Origin: Gordonia phthalatica
GTDB taxonomy: Bacteria > Actinomycetota > Actinomycetes > Mycobacteriales > Mycobacteriaceae
Length of the DNA: 64,000 nucleotides
Direction: 5' to 3'
NCBI RefSeq assembly: GCF_001305675.1
Contig: NZ_CP011853.1
Location: 3,348,001 to 3,412,000 of the forward strand
Shown: positions 46,916-54,945 of the stretch, in pieces
Position numbering within the stretch: the stretch's first letter is position 1
How the letters are laid out: the number at the start of each line of letters is the position of its first letter
Program-made: the position numbers and the translations under genes
The notes under the pieces: generated by a model
Database searches by the model: none
Seen by the model: only the letters and a program-made list of their open reading frames with translations
What the model was told of the DNA's origin: nothing

Positions 46916-47320
46916 TTAGGCTCCCTTCTTCTTCTGCTGCTGGCGACGCCCGGATCCCGCGTTCTCTCCGCCGGCGACGACCACGGTGATGTGGCTGGTG
47001 CGCTTGCGGATACGGAAGGCGCGGCCCTGTGCACGCGGCTGGAACCGCTTCAGGGTCGGGCCCTCGTTGGCGAAAGCCTCCGAGACGGCCAGGGTCCGGC
47101 GATCCAGACCCAGGTTGTTCTCGGCGTTGGCGACGGCGCTGGCAAGCACCTTGTAGACCGGCTCGCTGGCGGCCTGCGGGGCGAACCGCAGGATGTCCAG
47201 GGCCTCGTCCACGTTCTTGCCGCGGACCAGGTCGAGGACGCGGCGTGCCTTCATCGGGGTGACGCGAACGAACTTCGCGGTCGCCCGTGCGCTCTGCACT
47301 GCGTTATCAGTCGTAGTCAT
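46916..47320 (-). CDS. rplV: 50S ribosomal protein L22
   Basis: L22 lines the peptide exit tunnel; its beta-hairpin is where macrolide-resistance changes arise in other bacteria. The 134-residue protein contains AKFVRVTPMKARRVLDLVRG, then AENNLGLDRRTLAV and the hairpin FQPRAQGRAFRIRKRTSHIT. The last ~20 residues are Gly/Arg/Lys/Gln rich. It lies in the standard S10-operon position between rpsS and rpsC. Confidence 0.97.
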   Translation of the reverse strand: MTTTDNAVQSARATAKFVRVTPMKARRVLDLVRGKNVDEALDILRFAPQAASEPVYKVLASAVANAENNLGLDRRTLAVSEAFANEGPTLKRFQPRAQGRAFRIRKRTSHITVVVAGGENAGSGRRQQQKKKGA

Positions 47321-47322
47321 GG

Positions 47323-47604
47323 TTACCGGCGCTTCGCTTTCCGGTCATCCTTGATGTGACCCTTGAAGGTACGGGTGGGGGCGAACTCGCCCAGCTTGTG
47401 ACCCACCATCGACTCGGACACGAACACGGGCACGTGCTTGCGACCGTCGTGGACCGCAAAGGTGTGACCGATGAAGTCGGGGATGATGGTCGAGCGGCGC
47501 GACCAGGTCTTGATGACCTGCTTGGTGCCCTTCTCGTTCTGAACATCCACCTTCTTCAGGAGGTGGTCGTCGACGAACGGGCCCTTCTTCAGGCTGCGTG
47601 GCAT
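47323..47604 (-). CDS. rpsS: 30S ribosomal protein S19
   Basis: S19 is in the head of the small subunit and contacts S13 and the A-site finger. The 93-residue protein starts MPRSLKKGPFVDDHLLKKV and includes WSRRSTIIPDFIGHTFAVHD and ESMVGHKLGEFAPTRTFKGH, which are diagnostic. A GGAGG ribosome binding site precedes the ATG. It follows rplB and precedes rplV by 2 bp. Confidence 0.98.
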   Translation of the reverse strand: MPRSLKKGPFVDDHLLKKVDVQNEKGTKQVIKTWSRRSTIIPDFIGHTFAVHDGRKHVPVFVSESMVGHKLGEFAPTRTFKGHIKDDRKAKRR

Positions 47605-47621
47605 TTTTTACCTCCTCCTAA

Positions 47622-48458
47622 TTATCGCTTGTTCTTGCCGGTACGACGGCGGCGGACGATCAGCTTGTCGCTGGCCTTGTTCTTGCGGGTGCGACCCTCG
47701 GTCTGACCCCACGGGCTGACCGGGTGGCGACCACCCGAGGTCTTGCCCTCGCCACCACCGTGCGGGTGGTCGACCGGGTTCATCACGACACCGCGGACGG
47801 TAGGACGCTTGCCCTTCCAGCGCATGCGGCCGGCCTTGCCCCAGTTGATGTTGCTCTGCTCGGCGTTGCCGACCTCGCCGACGGTGGCGCGGCAGCGCAC
47901 GTCGACGCGACGGATCTCACCGGACGGCATACGCAGCGTGGCGTAGGGGCCTTCCTTGCCCAGCAGCTGGATCGACGCACCGGCCGAACGAGCCATCTTG
48001 GCGCCACCGCCCGGACGCAGCTCCACGGCGTGGACCTGGGTACCGGTCGGGATATTGCGCAGCGGCAGGTTGTTGCCCGGCTTGATGTCGGCGTTGGGGC
48101 CGGATTCGACGACGTCGCCCTGCTTCAGGTTCTTCGGCGCCAGGATGTAGCGCTTCTCGCCGTCCACGTAGTGCAGCAGCGCGATGCGCGCGGTGCGGTT
48201 TGGGTCGTACTCGATGTGCGCGACCTTGGCGTTGATGCCGTCCTTGTCGTTACGACGGAAGTCGATCAGACGGTAGGCACGCTTGTGGCCGCCACCCTTG
48301 TGACGGGTGGTGATGCGACCGTGAGCGTTACGGCCACCAGTGCTGTGCAGCGGGCGCACCAGCGACTTCTCGGGGTGCGAACGGGTGACCTCGGAGAAGT
48401 CGGCGCCGCTCGAACCGCGACGACCCGGGGTCGTCGGCTTGTACTTACGAATTGCCAT
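47622..48458 (-). CDS. rplB: 50S ribosomal protein L2
   Basis: L2 is required for subunit association and peptidyl-transferase function. The 278-residue protein has the family's usual length. It shows AIRKYKPTTPGRRGSS, the RNA-binding OB and SH3-like domains (GRITTRHKGGGHKR, VHAVELRPGGGAKMARSAG) and the C-terminal block GVVMNPVDHPHGGGEGK, which contains the conserved histidine implicated in activity. It lies between rplW and rpsS. Confidence 0.98.
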   Translation of the reverse strand: MAIRKYKPTTPGRRGSSGADFSEVTRSHPEKSLVRPLHSTGGRNAHGRITTRHKGGGHKRAYRLIDFRRNDKDGINAKVAHIEYDPNRTARIALLHYVDGEKRYILAPKNLKQGDVVESGPNADIKPGNNLPLRNIPTGTQVHAVELRPGGGAKMARSAGASIQLLGKEGPYATLRMPSGEIRRVDVRCRATVGEVGNAEQSNINWGKAGRMRWKGKRPTVRGVVMNPVDHPHGGGEGKTSGGRHPVSPWGQTEGRTRKNKASDKLIVRRRRTGKNKR

Positions 48459-48490
48459 GAGTCTTAGTCCCTACTCTTCTTCGCGGGCGG

Positions 48491-48796
48491 TCAGGAGACC
48501 GCGCCCCCGAAGATCTCGATGGGCTTGCTGTCAGCGGACAGCGTCACGATGGCGCGCTTGGTGTCCTTGCGCTTGCCGTAGCCGTAACGGGTGCGCTTGC
48601 GCTTGCCCTGACGATTGGCGGTGTTGACGCTCGAGACCTTCACATCGAAGATCGCTTCGACGGCGATCTTGATCTGGGTCTTGTTCGAATCCGGGTGCAC
48701 CAGGAAGGTGTACACGTTGTCTTCGATCAGCCCGTAAGCCTTCTCCGAGATCACCGGCGCCAGGATGATGTCACGCGGGTCTGCCTGCGTAGCCAT
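48491..48796 (-). CDS. rplW: 50S ribosomal protein L23
   Basis: L23 is at the exit of the peptide tunnel and binds trigger factor. The 101-residue protein contains PRDIILAPVISEKAYGLIED, the central VHPDSNKTQIKIAVEAIFDV and the basic loop NRQGKRKRTRYGYGKRKDTK typical of the family. It follows rplD with 2 bp between stop and start. Confidence 0.97.
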   Translation of the reverse strand: MATQADPRDIILAPVISEKAYGLIEDNVYTFLVHPDSNKTQIKIAVEAIFDVKVSSVNTANRQGKRKRTRYGYGKRKDTKRAIVTLSADSKPIEIFGGAVS

Positions 48797-48798
48797 TC

Positions 48799-49458
48799 CT
48801 AGGCCTCCTTCTTCTGGTTCTGCTCGATGAAGGCGTTCAGGGTCTCAACGCTGAACACGACCTCATCCGAGTCGAGGACGTCGTAGGTGTTGAGCTGATC
48901 CGGCGCGATCGGCTGGACGTTGCCCAAGTTGGCGACGCTCTTCCATGCGGTCTGGTCCTCGCGCGAGACGACGACCAGAAACTTGCGACGGTCGCTCAGG
49001 AGCTCGAGGAACTTGCGAGCGGCCTTGGTCGACGGGGTCTGGCCGGCGACGAGCTCGGTGACGACGTGGATGCGCTCGTTGCGAGCACGGTCCGACAGTG
49101 CGCCGCGGAGAGCAGCAGCCTTGACCTTCTTGTTGACCTTCTGCGTGTAGTCGCGCGGCTGCGGACCGTGAACGGTGCCACCACCGGCGAACTGCGGTGC
49201 GCGGGTCGAACCCTGACGTGCGCGGCCGGTGCCCTTCTGGCGGTACGGCTTGGCGCCGCCGCCGGAGACCTGACCACGGGTCTTGGTCGAGTGCGTGCCC
49301 TGGCGGCCTGCGGCCTGCTGGGCGACGACGACCTGGTGCATGAGCGCGATGTTCGCGGTCACGTCGAACAGGTCGGCGGGCAGGTCGACGGTGCCGTCGG
49401 TGCTGCCATCAGCCTTGCGGACGTCGAGCGTCAGCTTGGTTGCGGTTTCGGTGCTCAC
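48799..49458 (-). CDS. rplD: 50S ribosomal protein L4
   Basis: L4 lines the exit tunnel; in enterobacteria it also represses its own operon by binding the leader. The 219-residue protein contains HQVVVAQQAAGRQGTHSTKT, the tunnel loop GGGAKPYRQKGTGRARQGST and PQFAGGGTVHGPQPRDYTQK, all diagnostic, and a C-terminal Rossmann-like half. Its start overlaps the end of rplC by 4 bp. Whether autogenous control operates here is unknown. Confidence 0.97.
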   Translation of the reverse strand: MSTETATKLTLDVRKADGSTDGTVDLPADLFDVTANIALMHQVVVAQQAAGRQGTHSTKTRGQVSGGGAKPYRQKGTGRARQGSTRAPQFAGGGTVHGPQPRDYTQKVNKKVKAAALRGALSDRARNERIHVVTELVAGQTPSTKAARKFLELLSDRRKFLVVVSREDQTAWKSVANLGNVQPIAPDQLNTYDVLDSDEVVFSVETLNAFIEQNQKKEA

Positions 49459-50111
49459 TTCTTGCCACCCTTCACTGCGTCGCGGACCACCACGATGCCG
49501 CCCTTGCGGCCGGGGATCGCGCCCTTGATCAACAGCAGACCGGCTTCAGCGTCCACCTTGTGGACCGTCAGGTTCTGCGTGGTAACGCGGTCGGAGCCCA
49601 TGCGGCCTGCCATGCGGGTGCCCTTGAAGACGCGACCCGGCGTGGCGCAGCCACCGATGGAGCCCGGCGAACGGTGCACGCGGTGGGCACCGTGGCTGGC
49701 GCCCAGACCCTTGAAGCCGTGACGCTTCATGACACCGGCGTAGCCCTTGCCCTTGGAGGTACCGGTCACGTCGACCTTCACACCATCGGTGAAGATGTCG
49801 GCGCCGAGCTCCTGGCCGACCTCGAAGGTCGAGATGTCGTCGATGCGAATCTCGGTGAGGTGGCGGCGCGGGGTGACTCCGGCCTTCGCGAACTGGCCGG
49901 CGACCGGCTTGTTCACCTTGCGGGGGTCGATGGCGCCGTATGCGAGCTGGATGGCCGTGTAGCCGTCGCGGTCTGCGGTACGCAGCTGCGTGACGACGTT
50001 GGAGCCGGTCGCGATGACGGTCACCGGGACGACCCGGTTGTTCTCGTCGAAAACCTGGGTCATGCCGAGCTTGGTGCCCAGGATTCCCTTGGTTGCATTC
50101 TGATTGCTCAT
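49455..50111 (-). CDS. rplC: 50S ribosomal protein L3
   Basis: L3 nucleates 50S assembly and reaches the peptidyl-transferase centre. The 218-residue protein begins with a short extension, then GILGTKLGMTQVFDENNRVV. It contains SKGKGYAGVMKRHGFKGLGA and HRSPGSIGGCATPGRVFKGT, whose Gln-equivalent site near GGCA is modified in some bacteria. It lies 15 bp downstream of rpsJ and overlaps rplD. Confidence 0.97.
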   Translation of the reverse strand: MSNQNATKGILGTKLGMTQVFDENNRVVPVTVIATGSNVVTQLRTADRDGYTAIQLAYGAIDPRKVNKPVAGQFAKAGVTPRRHLTEIRIDDISTFEVGQELGADIFTDGVKVDVTGTSKGKGYAGVMKRHGFKGLGASHGAHRVHRSPGSIGGCATPGRVFKGTRMAGRMGSDRVTTQNLTVHKVDAEAGLLLIKGAIPGRKGGIVVVRDAVKGGKK

Positions 50112-50126
50112 TTAGTCAATCCCCCG

Positions 50127-50432
50127 TCACTGAATGTTGACGTCGACACTGGCCGGGAGGTCGATGCGCATGAGCGCGTCGACCGTCTTCGGCGTCGGGT
50201 CGAGGATGTCGATGAGTCGCTTGTGCGTGCGCATCTCGAAGTGTTCGCGGCTGTCCTTGTACTTATGCGGCGAACGGATAACGCAGTACACATTCTTTTC
50301 GGTGGGCAACGGCACCGGGCCGACCACACGTGCACCCGTGCGGGTCACGGTCTCCACGATCTTGCGCGCAGAAGCGTCGATCGCCTCGTGGTCGTAGGCC
50401 TTGAGCCTGATGCGGATCTTCTGTCCCGCCAC
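50127..50432 (-). CDS. rpsJ: 30S ribosomal protein S10
   Basis: S10 is a small-subunit head protein that also partners NusB in transcription antitermination. The 101-residue protein reads AGQKIRIRLKAYDHEAIDAS, TRTGARVVGPVPLPTEKNVY and RTHKRLIDILDPTPKTVDAL, a near-textbook S10. It is the first gene of the operon. A leader of roughly 325 nt separates it from the likely promoter near 50766-50796. tuf is not adjacent. Confidence 0.98.
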   Translation of the reverse strand: MAGQKIRIRLKAYDHEAIDASARKIVETVTRTGARVVGPVPLPTEKNVYCVIRSPHKYKDSREHFEMRTHKRLIDILDPTPKTVDALMRIDLPASVDVNIQ

Positions 50433-50760
50433 GCTGTGTCCTCTTCCGTCTGTTCATCTCTCGACAGCACAACACCGGCGTGACTTCACACCTGCGGTAA
50501 TGAATCGCAGGCGGCAACTGATGCCACATGACCACGCCATGACATTTGGCGGATCGACGCTGTTCTACTGTCGTTGTACGGTGCCGAACTCTCGTCCGGC
50601 TGCCGGCTTTCGCCGACTTCGCCTCCGGCACCCGCGGTCGGGCGTGTCGGTCCGGATCCTCCGGCACAAGTGCCGTCGGCCCCGTCGAACGGGGTTCCGC
50701 GTTACACGCCCAGCTCCACGCTTTGTGGTCCTGGAAGTTGGTCTGCCCCTCGCGGGGCAA
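50433..50760 (-). other. Long leader of the S10 operon, no gene seen
   Basis: This stretch has no credible coding frame on either strand. On the minus strand it is the probable untranslated leader of rpsJ. A GC-rich hairpin, TGCCCC-TCGC-GGGGCA, occupies 50744-50759 at its 5' end, just after the proposed -10 element. Leader length and the 5' hairpin fit a regulated ribosomal-protein mRNA, but I cannot identify an L4-binding fold by eye. Confidence 0.4.
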
Positions 50761-50765
50761 CCTGA

Positions 50766-50796
50766 ATAGTATGCAGCAGGTCGCGGCGTGGATCAA
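50766..50796 (-). promoter_or_regulatory. Candidate promoter of the S10 operon
   Basis: On the minus strand TTGATC (50791-50796) and TACTAT (50766-50771) are separated by 19 bp, an acceptable though long spacing for a housekeeping sigma factor. Transcription would start near 50759, at the base of the leader hairpin. Confidence 0.4.
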
Positions 50797-50870
50797 ATCC
50801 CTGCCGTGCGTGATCTTGGTCTCGGCGTGCGACGACGTCGTTCCGCCTCCGGCTCAGCCATCGTCACACC

Positions 50871-50929
50871 CTCGATCGCTCGTCACCCCATCAACTGACG
50901 CTGTGACAAGGAGTTGAGGTGGTGACGTG
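50871..50929. repeat. 59-bp direct repeat, left copy, flanking the AbiEi/DUF559 gene
   Basis: This copy matches 51988-52046 at about 50 of 59 positions without gaps. It contains CTCGTCACCCCATCAACTGA (50879-50898) and ends GAGGTGGTGACGTG (50916-50929). CGTCACC near one end and GGTGACG near the other make the repeat an imperfect palindrome. It lies 7 bp from the stop codon of the gene at 50936. Confidence 0.8.
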
Positions 50930-50935
50930 CTGACA

Positions 50936-51892
50936 TCAGCGCATCGGCAACCGGTCGAACCGCTCCAGCCAGTACTGCACTCGCGGGATCATCCGGTTGT
51001 TCTCCAGATCCGACCAGATCCAGCGGATCACCATGATGCCGATGCTGCGCAGGCGGTCCTCGCGTTCCTTCTCCCGCATCACGGCCTGCTCGATCGTCTC
51101 CCCGGGCTTCCGCAGGCGGCCGTACTTGACCTTGCCGTCGAACTCGCCGACGAGTCGGCACTCCCAGTCGAAGTCGGAGCGGTACTCGTGCCCCTCTGCG
51201 ATGTGGGTGCACTGGAGCACGGGGAAGCGGATGTCGGCGTCGATCATCTGGGCTCGACTCCACGACTCCCCGACCGACTCCGAGAGACTGGACGCGAAGT
51301 ACAACGCGCGACGGGCCGTCTTGACGCCGCGATTGCGGCGGCCCGCCAGCATCTCGGTCATCACCTCGCGCGACGCCCCTCGCGCCAGCGCCATGTCGAA
51401 CACAGTCAAGGCTTGAGCGAACGTCGCTCCGTCGGTTGCGACGTCGACCGCCGTCCGCTCCATCGACGTGACGCGGAAGCGACCGAGGTCGACGACGTCG
51501 CAGTCGGGAAGCGATACAGCGTGGAGCTGCCGTTCCGCCCGACGACCGCCCCCGCTTCTCGCATCGCGCGTCACGTGGACGTATCTCGTGTCGGATTTGA
51601 GCAGCGAGATGCCATGTTGGGCAGCTGCCGACTGATGGCTCAGCACCACCCCGTTGCCGCACCTCTCCGACGTGACCGCAGCCAGTCCCCGCAGTCGATA
51701 CAGTTCGTCGCGCCCGGCGGATTCTGTGACGAACCACGGGTTCGATCGCACGTAGACGCCCGGGGCAAGATGGATCAGTTCCCCACGGCGGACGGCAGCG
51801 ATCAGCCTGGTGTCCGACCACCCCGCGTCGAGCGCCGCGGCCCGTCGGATCAGACCGAACTCGTCCACCGGCAACTCATCGACTGCAAGCAT
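50936..51892 (-). CDS. AbiEi-antitoxin-like / DUF559 endonuclease-fold protein
   Basis: The 318-residue protein starts with a winged-helix-like region (residues ~10-55: GLIRRAAALDAGWSDTRLIA, then RRGELIHLAPGVYV), as in AbiEi-type antitoxin domains. Its C-terminal third resembles DUF559/Vsr-type nucleases: D240-F-D242-W-E, GEFDGKVKY (E250, D252, K254) and a closing REDRLRSIGIMVIRW helix-strand. It may bind or cut DNA; no activity is established for this group. The ATG at 51892 has GGGGGAG upstream. It is transcribed alone, and no toxin partner is adjacent. The gene is bracketed by 59-bp direct repeats, suggesting that the gene and repeats may have arrived as one unit. Confidence 0.8.
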   Translation of the reverse strand: MLAVDELPVDEFGLIRRAAALDAGWSDTRLIAAVRRGELIHLAPGVYVRSNPWFVTESAGRDELYRLRGLAAVTSERCGNGVVLSHQSAAAQHGISLLKSDTRYVHVTRDARSGGGRRAERQLHAVSLPDCDVVDLGRFRVTSMERTAVDVATDGATFAQALTVFDMALARGASREVMTEMLAGRRNRGVKTARRALYFASSLSESVGESWSRAQMIDADIRFPVLQCTHIAEGHEYRSDFDWECRLVGEFDGKVKYGRLRKPGETIEQAVMREKEREDRLRSIGIMVIRWIWSDLENNRMIPRVQYWLERFDRLPMR

Positions 51893-51987
51893 TGCTCCCC
51901 CTCAACGACTACGGTCCATCGTCGGGCGACAGCCCGAAAAGGGCGAATACGTTATCCACAGATCTGCGAATTGAGGGTCAACACCGC

Positions 51988-52046
51988 CTCAATCACTCGT
52001 CACCCCATCAACTGAGGTGGTGACGAGAAGCCGAGGTGGTGACGTG
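51988..52046. repeat. 59-bp direct repeat, right copy, flanking the AbiEi/DUF559 gene
   Basis: This is the same unit as 50871-50929, 1117 bp away and in the same orientation. It contains CTCGTCACCCCATCAACTGA (51996-52015) and ends GAGGTGGTGACGTG (52033-52046). This copy adds a perfect 9-bp inverted repeat, CTCGTCACC with GGTGACGAG (52019-52027). It lies between the AbiEi-like start and the hotdog-fold gene, 30 bp before the latter. Confidence 0.8.
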
Positions 52047-52075
52047 GCCGGATCGAGCGATTAGCATCACCAGAC

Positions 52076-52567
52076 ATGACTGCAACTTCGAGTAACACCA
52101 ACAGCTCGACTTACGCGCTGCGCCGTCGTCTGCCCGACGGCAAGGTCGGCGACGTGCTGTTCTCGCTGGGCCTGATGGCCAAGGCGCCGTACTTCGCGAC
52201 CATCATCCCGATCGTGGAGGAGATGGAGCCCGGCTATGCCCGCGTCAAGGCGCCCATGTGGTTCGGCATCCAAAACCACATCGGCACGTTCCACGCGATC
52301 GCCGCGTGCAACCTCGCCGAGGCCGCGATGGGCGTGCTGATGGAGGCGACGACGCCCGACACCCACCGCTGGATCCCGAAGGGCATGCAGACGCAGTACC
52401 TGGCGAAGGCCACGACCAGCCTCACCGCCCACGCCGAACTGGCCGAGCCCGTCGACTTCGCCGAGATCACCGAAGGGCGCGACGTCGTCGTCTCGATCCG
52501 GATCCTCGACAAGGCGGGCACCGAGGTGGTTCACGCCGACATCACGACGTGGGTGACGCCGAAGTGA
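52076..52567 (+). CDS. Hotdog-fold protein, DUF4442 / PaaI-thioesterase-like
   Basis: The 163-residue protein has a hotdog-fold layout: a helix region with FSLGLMAKAPYFATIIPIVE, then EPGYARVKAPMWFGIQNHIG, FHAIAACNLAEAAMGVLMEA (the central helix) and strands VVVSIRILDKAGTEVVHADI. DUF4442 proteins are related to acyl-CoA thioesterases; the substrate is unknown, and no clear catalytic Asp/Glu can be assigned by eye. Its stop overlaps the GTG of the next gene as GTGA, which suggests cotranslation with the DsbA-like lipoprotein. A functional link is not evident. Confidence 0.8.
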   Translation: MTATSSNTNSSTYALRRRLPDGKVGDVLFSLGLMAKAPYFATIIPIVEEMEPGYARVKAPMWFGIQNHIGTFHAIAACNLAEAAMGVLMEATTPDTHRWIPKGMQTQYLAKATTSLTAHAELAEPVDFAEITEGRDVVVSIRILDKAGTEVVHADITTWVTPK

Positions 52568-53295
52568 GCAGACTCCGCACCGTCGCCGCCGGCGCCTTCG
52601 CCGTCGCGGCGCTCCTCGCCGGTTGCGGCGTGGACGGGACCGCGGTCAAGGCCTCAGGCGACTCCGGCACGCCGACGTCGACCGGCACGTCGACACCCGG
52701 TTCGACGACACCGGGCTCGAGTCCCGACACCACGACCGCACCCGACGGCGCGTTCCGCATCGCGAAGTCCGACAACGTCCGGGTGGTCGTCACGGTCGTC
52801 GAAGACATGGCCTGTCCCGCGTGCAAGGCCTTCGAGGCCGCGTACGGCTCGGTGCTCGACGAGATCTCCGATCTGCCCGGCGCCGCCGTCGACTACCGCA
52901 TCATCTCGTTCCTGGATCGCATGAGCGACGACAAGTACTCGTCCCGCGCGGCCAACGCGTCGTACTGCGTGTGGAACCGCTCCGGCGACGCCGCGCAGAA
53001 ACAGGACGTGTGGCTCAAGTTCCAGACCGCGGCGTTCCGCGATCAGCCCCGCGAGGGCGGTCCCGGCCTGCCCGACTCGAAACTAGCGGATCTGGCCGCG
53101 TCGGCGGGCGCCCCCGATGCCGCGTCGTGCATCACCACCGGCAAGTACAAGGCCGACGTGGCGAGCAACTCGGCGAAGACCCTCGCCGATCCGTCGTTCG
53201 AGGGGACGCCGACGATTCTGGTGAACGGCGAGAAGGTGGACCTGCGGTCTGCGGCCAGACTCCTCGACATGGTCGAAGAGCTGCTGCCGAAGTAG
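52564..53295 (+). CDS. DsbA-like thioredoxin-fold lipoprotein
   Basis: Start is the GTG at 52564, overlapping the upstream stop. The 243-residue protein has a signal peptide with lipobox LLAGC (Cys at residue 21), a Ser/Thr/Pro/Gly-rich linker (~residues 30-60), then a thioredoxin fold with CPAC (VEDMACPACKAFEAAYGSV) and the cis-Pro region EGTPTILVNGEKVD. An inserted helical region between these is typical of DsbA. It should be membrane-anchored outside the cytoplasm and oxidise or shuffle protein disulfides. It is a paralogue of the next protein and lies upstream of a VKOR-type reoxidase. Confidence 0.9.
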   Translation: MSRLRTVAAGAFAVAALLAGCGVDGTAVKASGDSGTPTSTGTSTPGSTTPGSSPDTTTAPDGAFRIAKSDNVRVVVTVVEDMACPACKAFEAAYGSVLDEISDLPGAAVDYRIISFLDRMSDDKYSSRAANASYCVWNRSGDAAQKQDVWLKFQTAAFRDQPREGGPGLPDSKLADLAASAGAPDAASCITTGKYKADVASNSAKTLADPSFEGTPTILVNGEKVDLRSAARLLDMVEELLPK

Positions 53296-53425
53296 ACCTT
53301 CGACTCAAAGCGGTGTTCCTGTAATGAGTTTCTTAGGTGACGGCAAGTAGGGTTGCTCGGGTAACGACCGTGCGCGTATGCGCGCGAGCGCTCGACGCGA
53401 GTCAACAAGCGGAGGAAGAACTATC

Positions 53426-54172
53426 GTGGCGCAGAAGAGTAGGACCGTCGTCAACCCGCGGGAAGCGGAACGCCGCCGGTCCCTGATGTACAAGATCGGC
53501 GCCGTCGTCGTGCTGATCATCATCGCCGCGGGCGTCAGCTACTGGGCGATCAACCACAACAAGGACGGCGCGTCGACCACCGGCGGTTCCGCGGTCCCCA
53601 CCGTGATGACGAATGACACGATCCGCATCACCACGGCACCGAAGGGCACCGAGCCGAAGGCCGTCGTGACGCTGGTCGAGGACTTCCAGTGCCCGGCATG
53701 CCGCGACTTCGAGAGCACGTTCGGCTCCACCGTCGAGGAATTGGCGAAGAACCCGCAGGTCGCCATCGACTACCACCCGATCGCCTTCCTGAACCGGATG
53801 TCGACCACCGACTATTCCAGCCGCGCGATGAACGCGTCGGTGTGCGTGGCCGAATCGACCGCCAAGCAGGGCGACTGGTCCATCTGGCGCAAGTTCCACG
53901 GACTCCTGTTCGCGAAGCAGCCCGCCGAGGGCGGCTCGGGCCTGCCGGACAGCGACCTGATCTCGATGGCCCGTGAAGCCGGCGCCAACGGCATCACCGA
54001 CTGCATCAACAACAATCAGTTCGGCCAGTGGGTCACCAAGGCCACCGAGAAGGTGACCTCGAACCCCGACTTCCAGGGCACCCCGTGGGTCCGCGTCAAC
54101 GGCACCACCTTCAACCCGCAGGAAGGCCCGGAGGGCCTGAAGAAGGCCGTCGACGCGGCCCTCGCGAAGTAA
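53426..54172 (+). CDS. Membrane-anchored DsbA-like oxidoreductase
   Basis: Start is the GTG at 53426, with GGAGGAAG just upstream; an earlier ATG at 53378 lacks this. The 248-residue protein has a basic N-terminus (about 25 residues), one transmembrane helix (YKIGAVVVLIIIAAGVSYWA) and an extracytoplasmic thioredoxin fold with CPAC (VEDFQCPACRDFESTF) and the cis-Pro motif FQGTPWVRVNG. It should introduce disulfides into exported proteins. The VKOR-type gene starts 10 bp later, the usual actinobacterial pairing of a DsbA with its regenerating partner. Confidence 0.92.
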   Translation: MAQKSRTVVNPREAERRRSLMYKIGAVVVLIIIAAGVSYWAINHNKDGASTTGGSAVPTVMTNDTIRITTAPKGTEPKAVVTLVEDFQCPACRDFESTFGSTVEELAKNPQVAIDYHPIAFLNRMSTTDYSSRAMNASVCVAESTAKQGDWSIWRKFHGLLFAKQPAEGGSGLPDSDLISMAREAGANGITDCINNNQFGQWVTKATEKVTSNPDFQGTPWVRVNGTTFNPQEGPEGLKKAVDAALAK

Positions 54173-54182
54173 GGAACAGCGC

Positions 54183-54830
54183 ATGAGCGACGACGCCGCC
54201 GACACCACGCAGGTCACCGACCAGGCCGACTCCCCCGCCGAGCCGACCGGCGACTTCTGGACGCAGCCGCGTTCGACGCCGATGCTCGCGGGCTGGGTGC
54301 TGCTGGTGACCGGCGTGCTCGGCATGGCGGCGGCGATCGCGCTCCTGCTGGACCGCATCCAGCTGCTGATCGATCCGAGCTTCGTGCCGGCGTGCAGCAT
54401 CAACCCGATCATCTCGTGCGGTTCGGTGATGGTGACCGAACAGGGCAAGTTCTTCGGATTCCCGAACCCGATGCTCGGACTCCCCGCGTTCGCCGTGATC
54501 CTGGTGACCGCCGTCCTCACCCTCGGTCGGGTGCGACTCCCCCGCTGGTACTGGCTCGGCCAGGCGATCGTCACGTTCCTCGGGCAGATCTTCGTCGGCT
54601 ACCTGATCTTCCAGAGCCTCTACCGGATCCACGCCCTGTGCCCGTACTGCATGGTGGTGTGGACGATCGTGCCGATCATCTTCATCCTCAGCCTGTCGCG
54701 GGTGCTGCCCGACGGCGACCGCGGCCGCTCGATGCGCGAATGGCTGTGGATGCTGCTGCCCGTGTACTACGTCGTGGTGGTCGCGATGATCGCCATCGAG
54801 TTCTGGGACTACTGGAGCACGCTGTTCTGA
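54183..54830 (+). CDS. VKOR-family membrane protein (DsbB functional equivalent)
   Basis: The 215-residue membrane protein has about five hydrophobic segments (from residue ~35 to ~210). The active-site CPYC sits in the membrane (IHALCPYCMVVW). A loop pair of cysteines (FVPACSINPIISCGSV) and the GFPNPMLGLPAF motif complete the VKOR signature. It reoxidises DsbA using quinone. The N-terminal ~28 residues are acidic and probably cytoplasmic. The gene follows the membrane-anchored DsbA by 10 bp, and a hairpin terminator is downstream. Confidence 0.94.
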   Translation: MSDDAADTTQVTDQADSPAEPTGDFWTQPRSTPMLAGWVLLVTGVLGMAAAIALLLDRIQLLIDPSFVPACSINPIISCGSVMVTEQGKFFGFPNPMLGLPAFAVILVTAVLTLGRVRLPRWYWLGQAIVTFLGQIFVGYLIFQSLYRIHALCPYCMVVWTIVPIIFILSLSRVLPDGDRGRSMREWLWMLLPVYYVVVVAMIAIEFWDYWSTLF

Positions 54831-54873
54831 CGCACTCTTCCAGGAGTGCGCCGCACCGGCGCTGACATCTTCT

Positions 54874-54924
54874 GAACGATGGCGACATAGTCGGGTCTGG
54901 GACCCGGGTATGTCGCCATCGTTC
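54874..54924. terminator. Bidirectional hairpin terminator between VKOR and mftG
   Basis: GAACGATGGCGACATA at 54874 pairs perfectly with TATGTCGCCATCGTTC ending at 54924 (16-bp stem), with an inner CGGGTC/GACCCG stem. It lies between convergent genes, so it can serve both strands. Confidence 0.8.
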
Positions 54925-54945
54925 TGTCTGCGGGACGGTTACGGC

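Noticed and set aside
51952..51960. TTATCCACA, a perfect DnaA box
   Set aside because: Only one copy was noticed, with no other origin features nearby; a single 9-mer is expected by chance in 64 kb.
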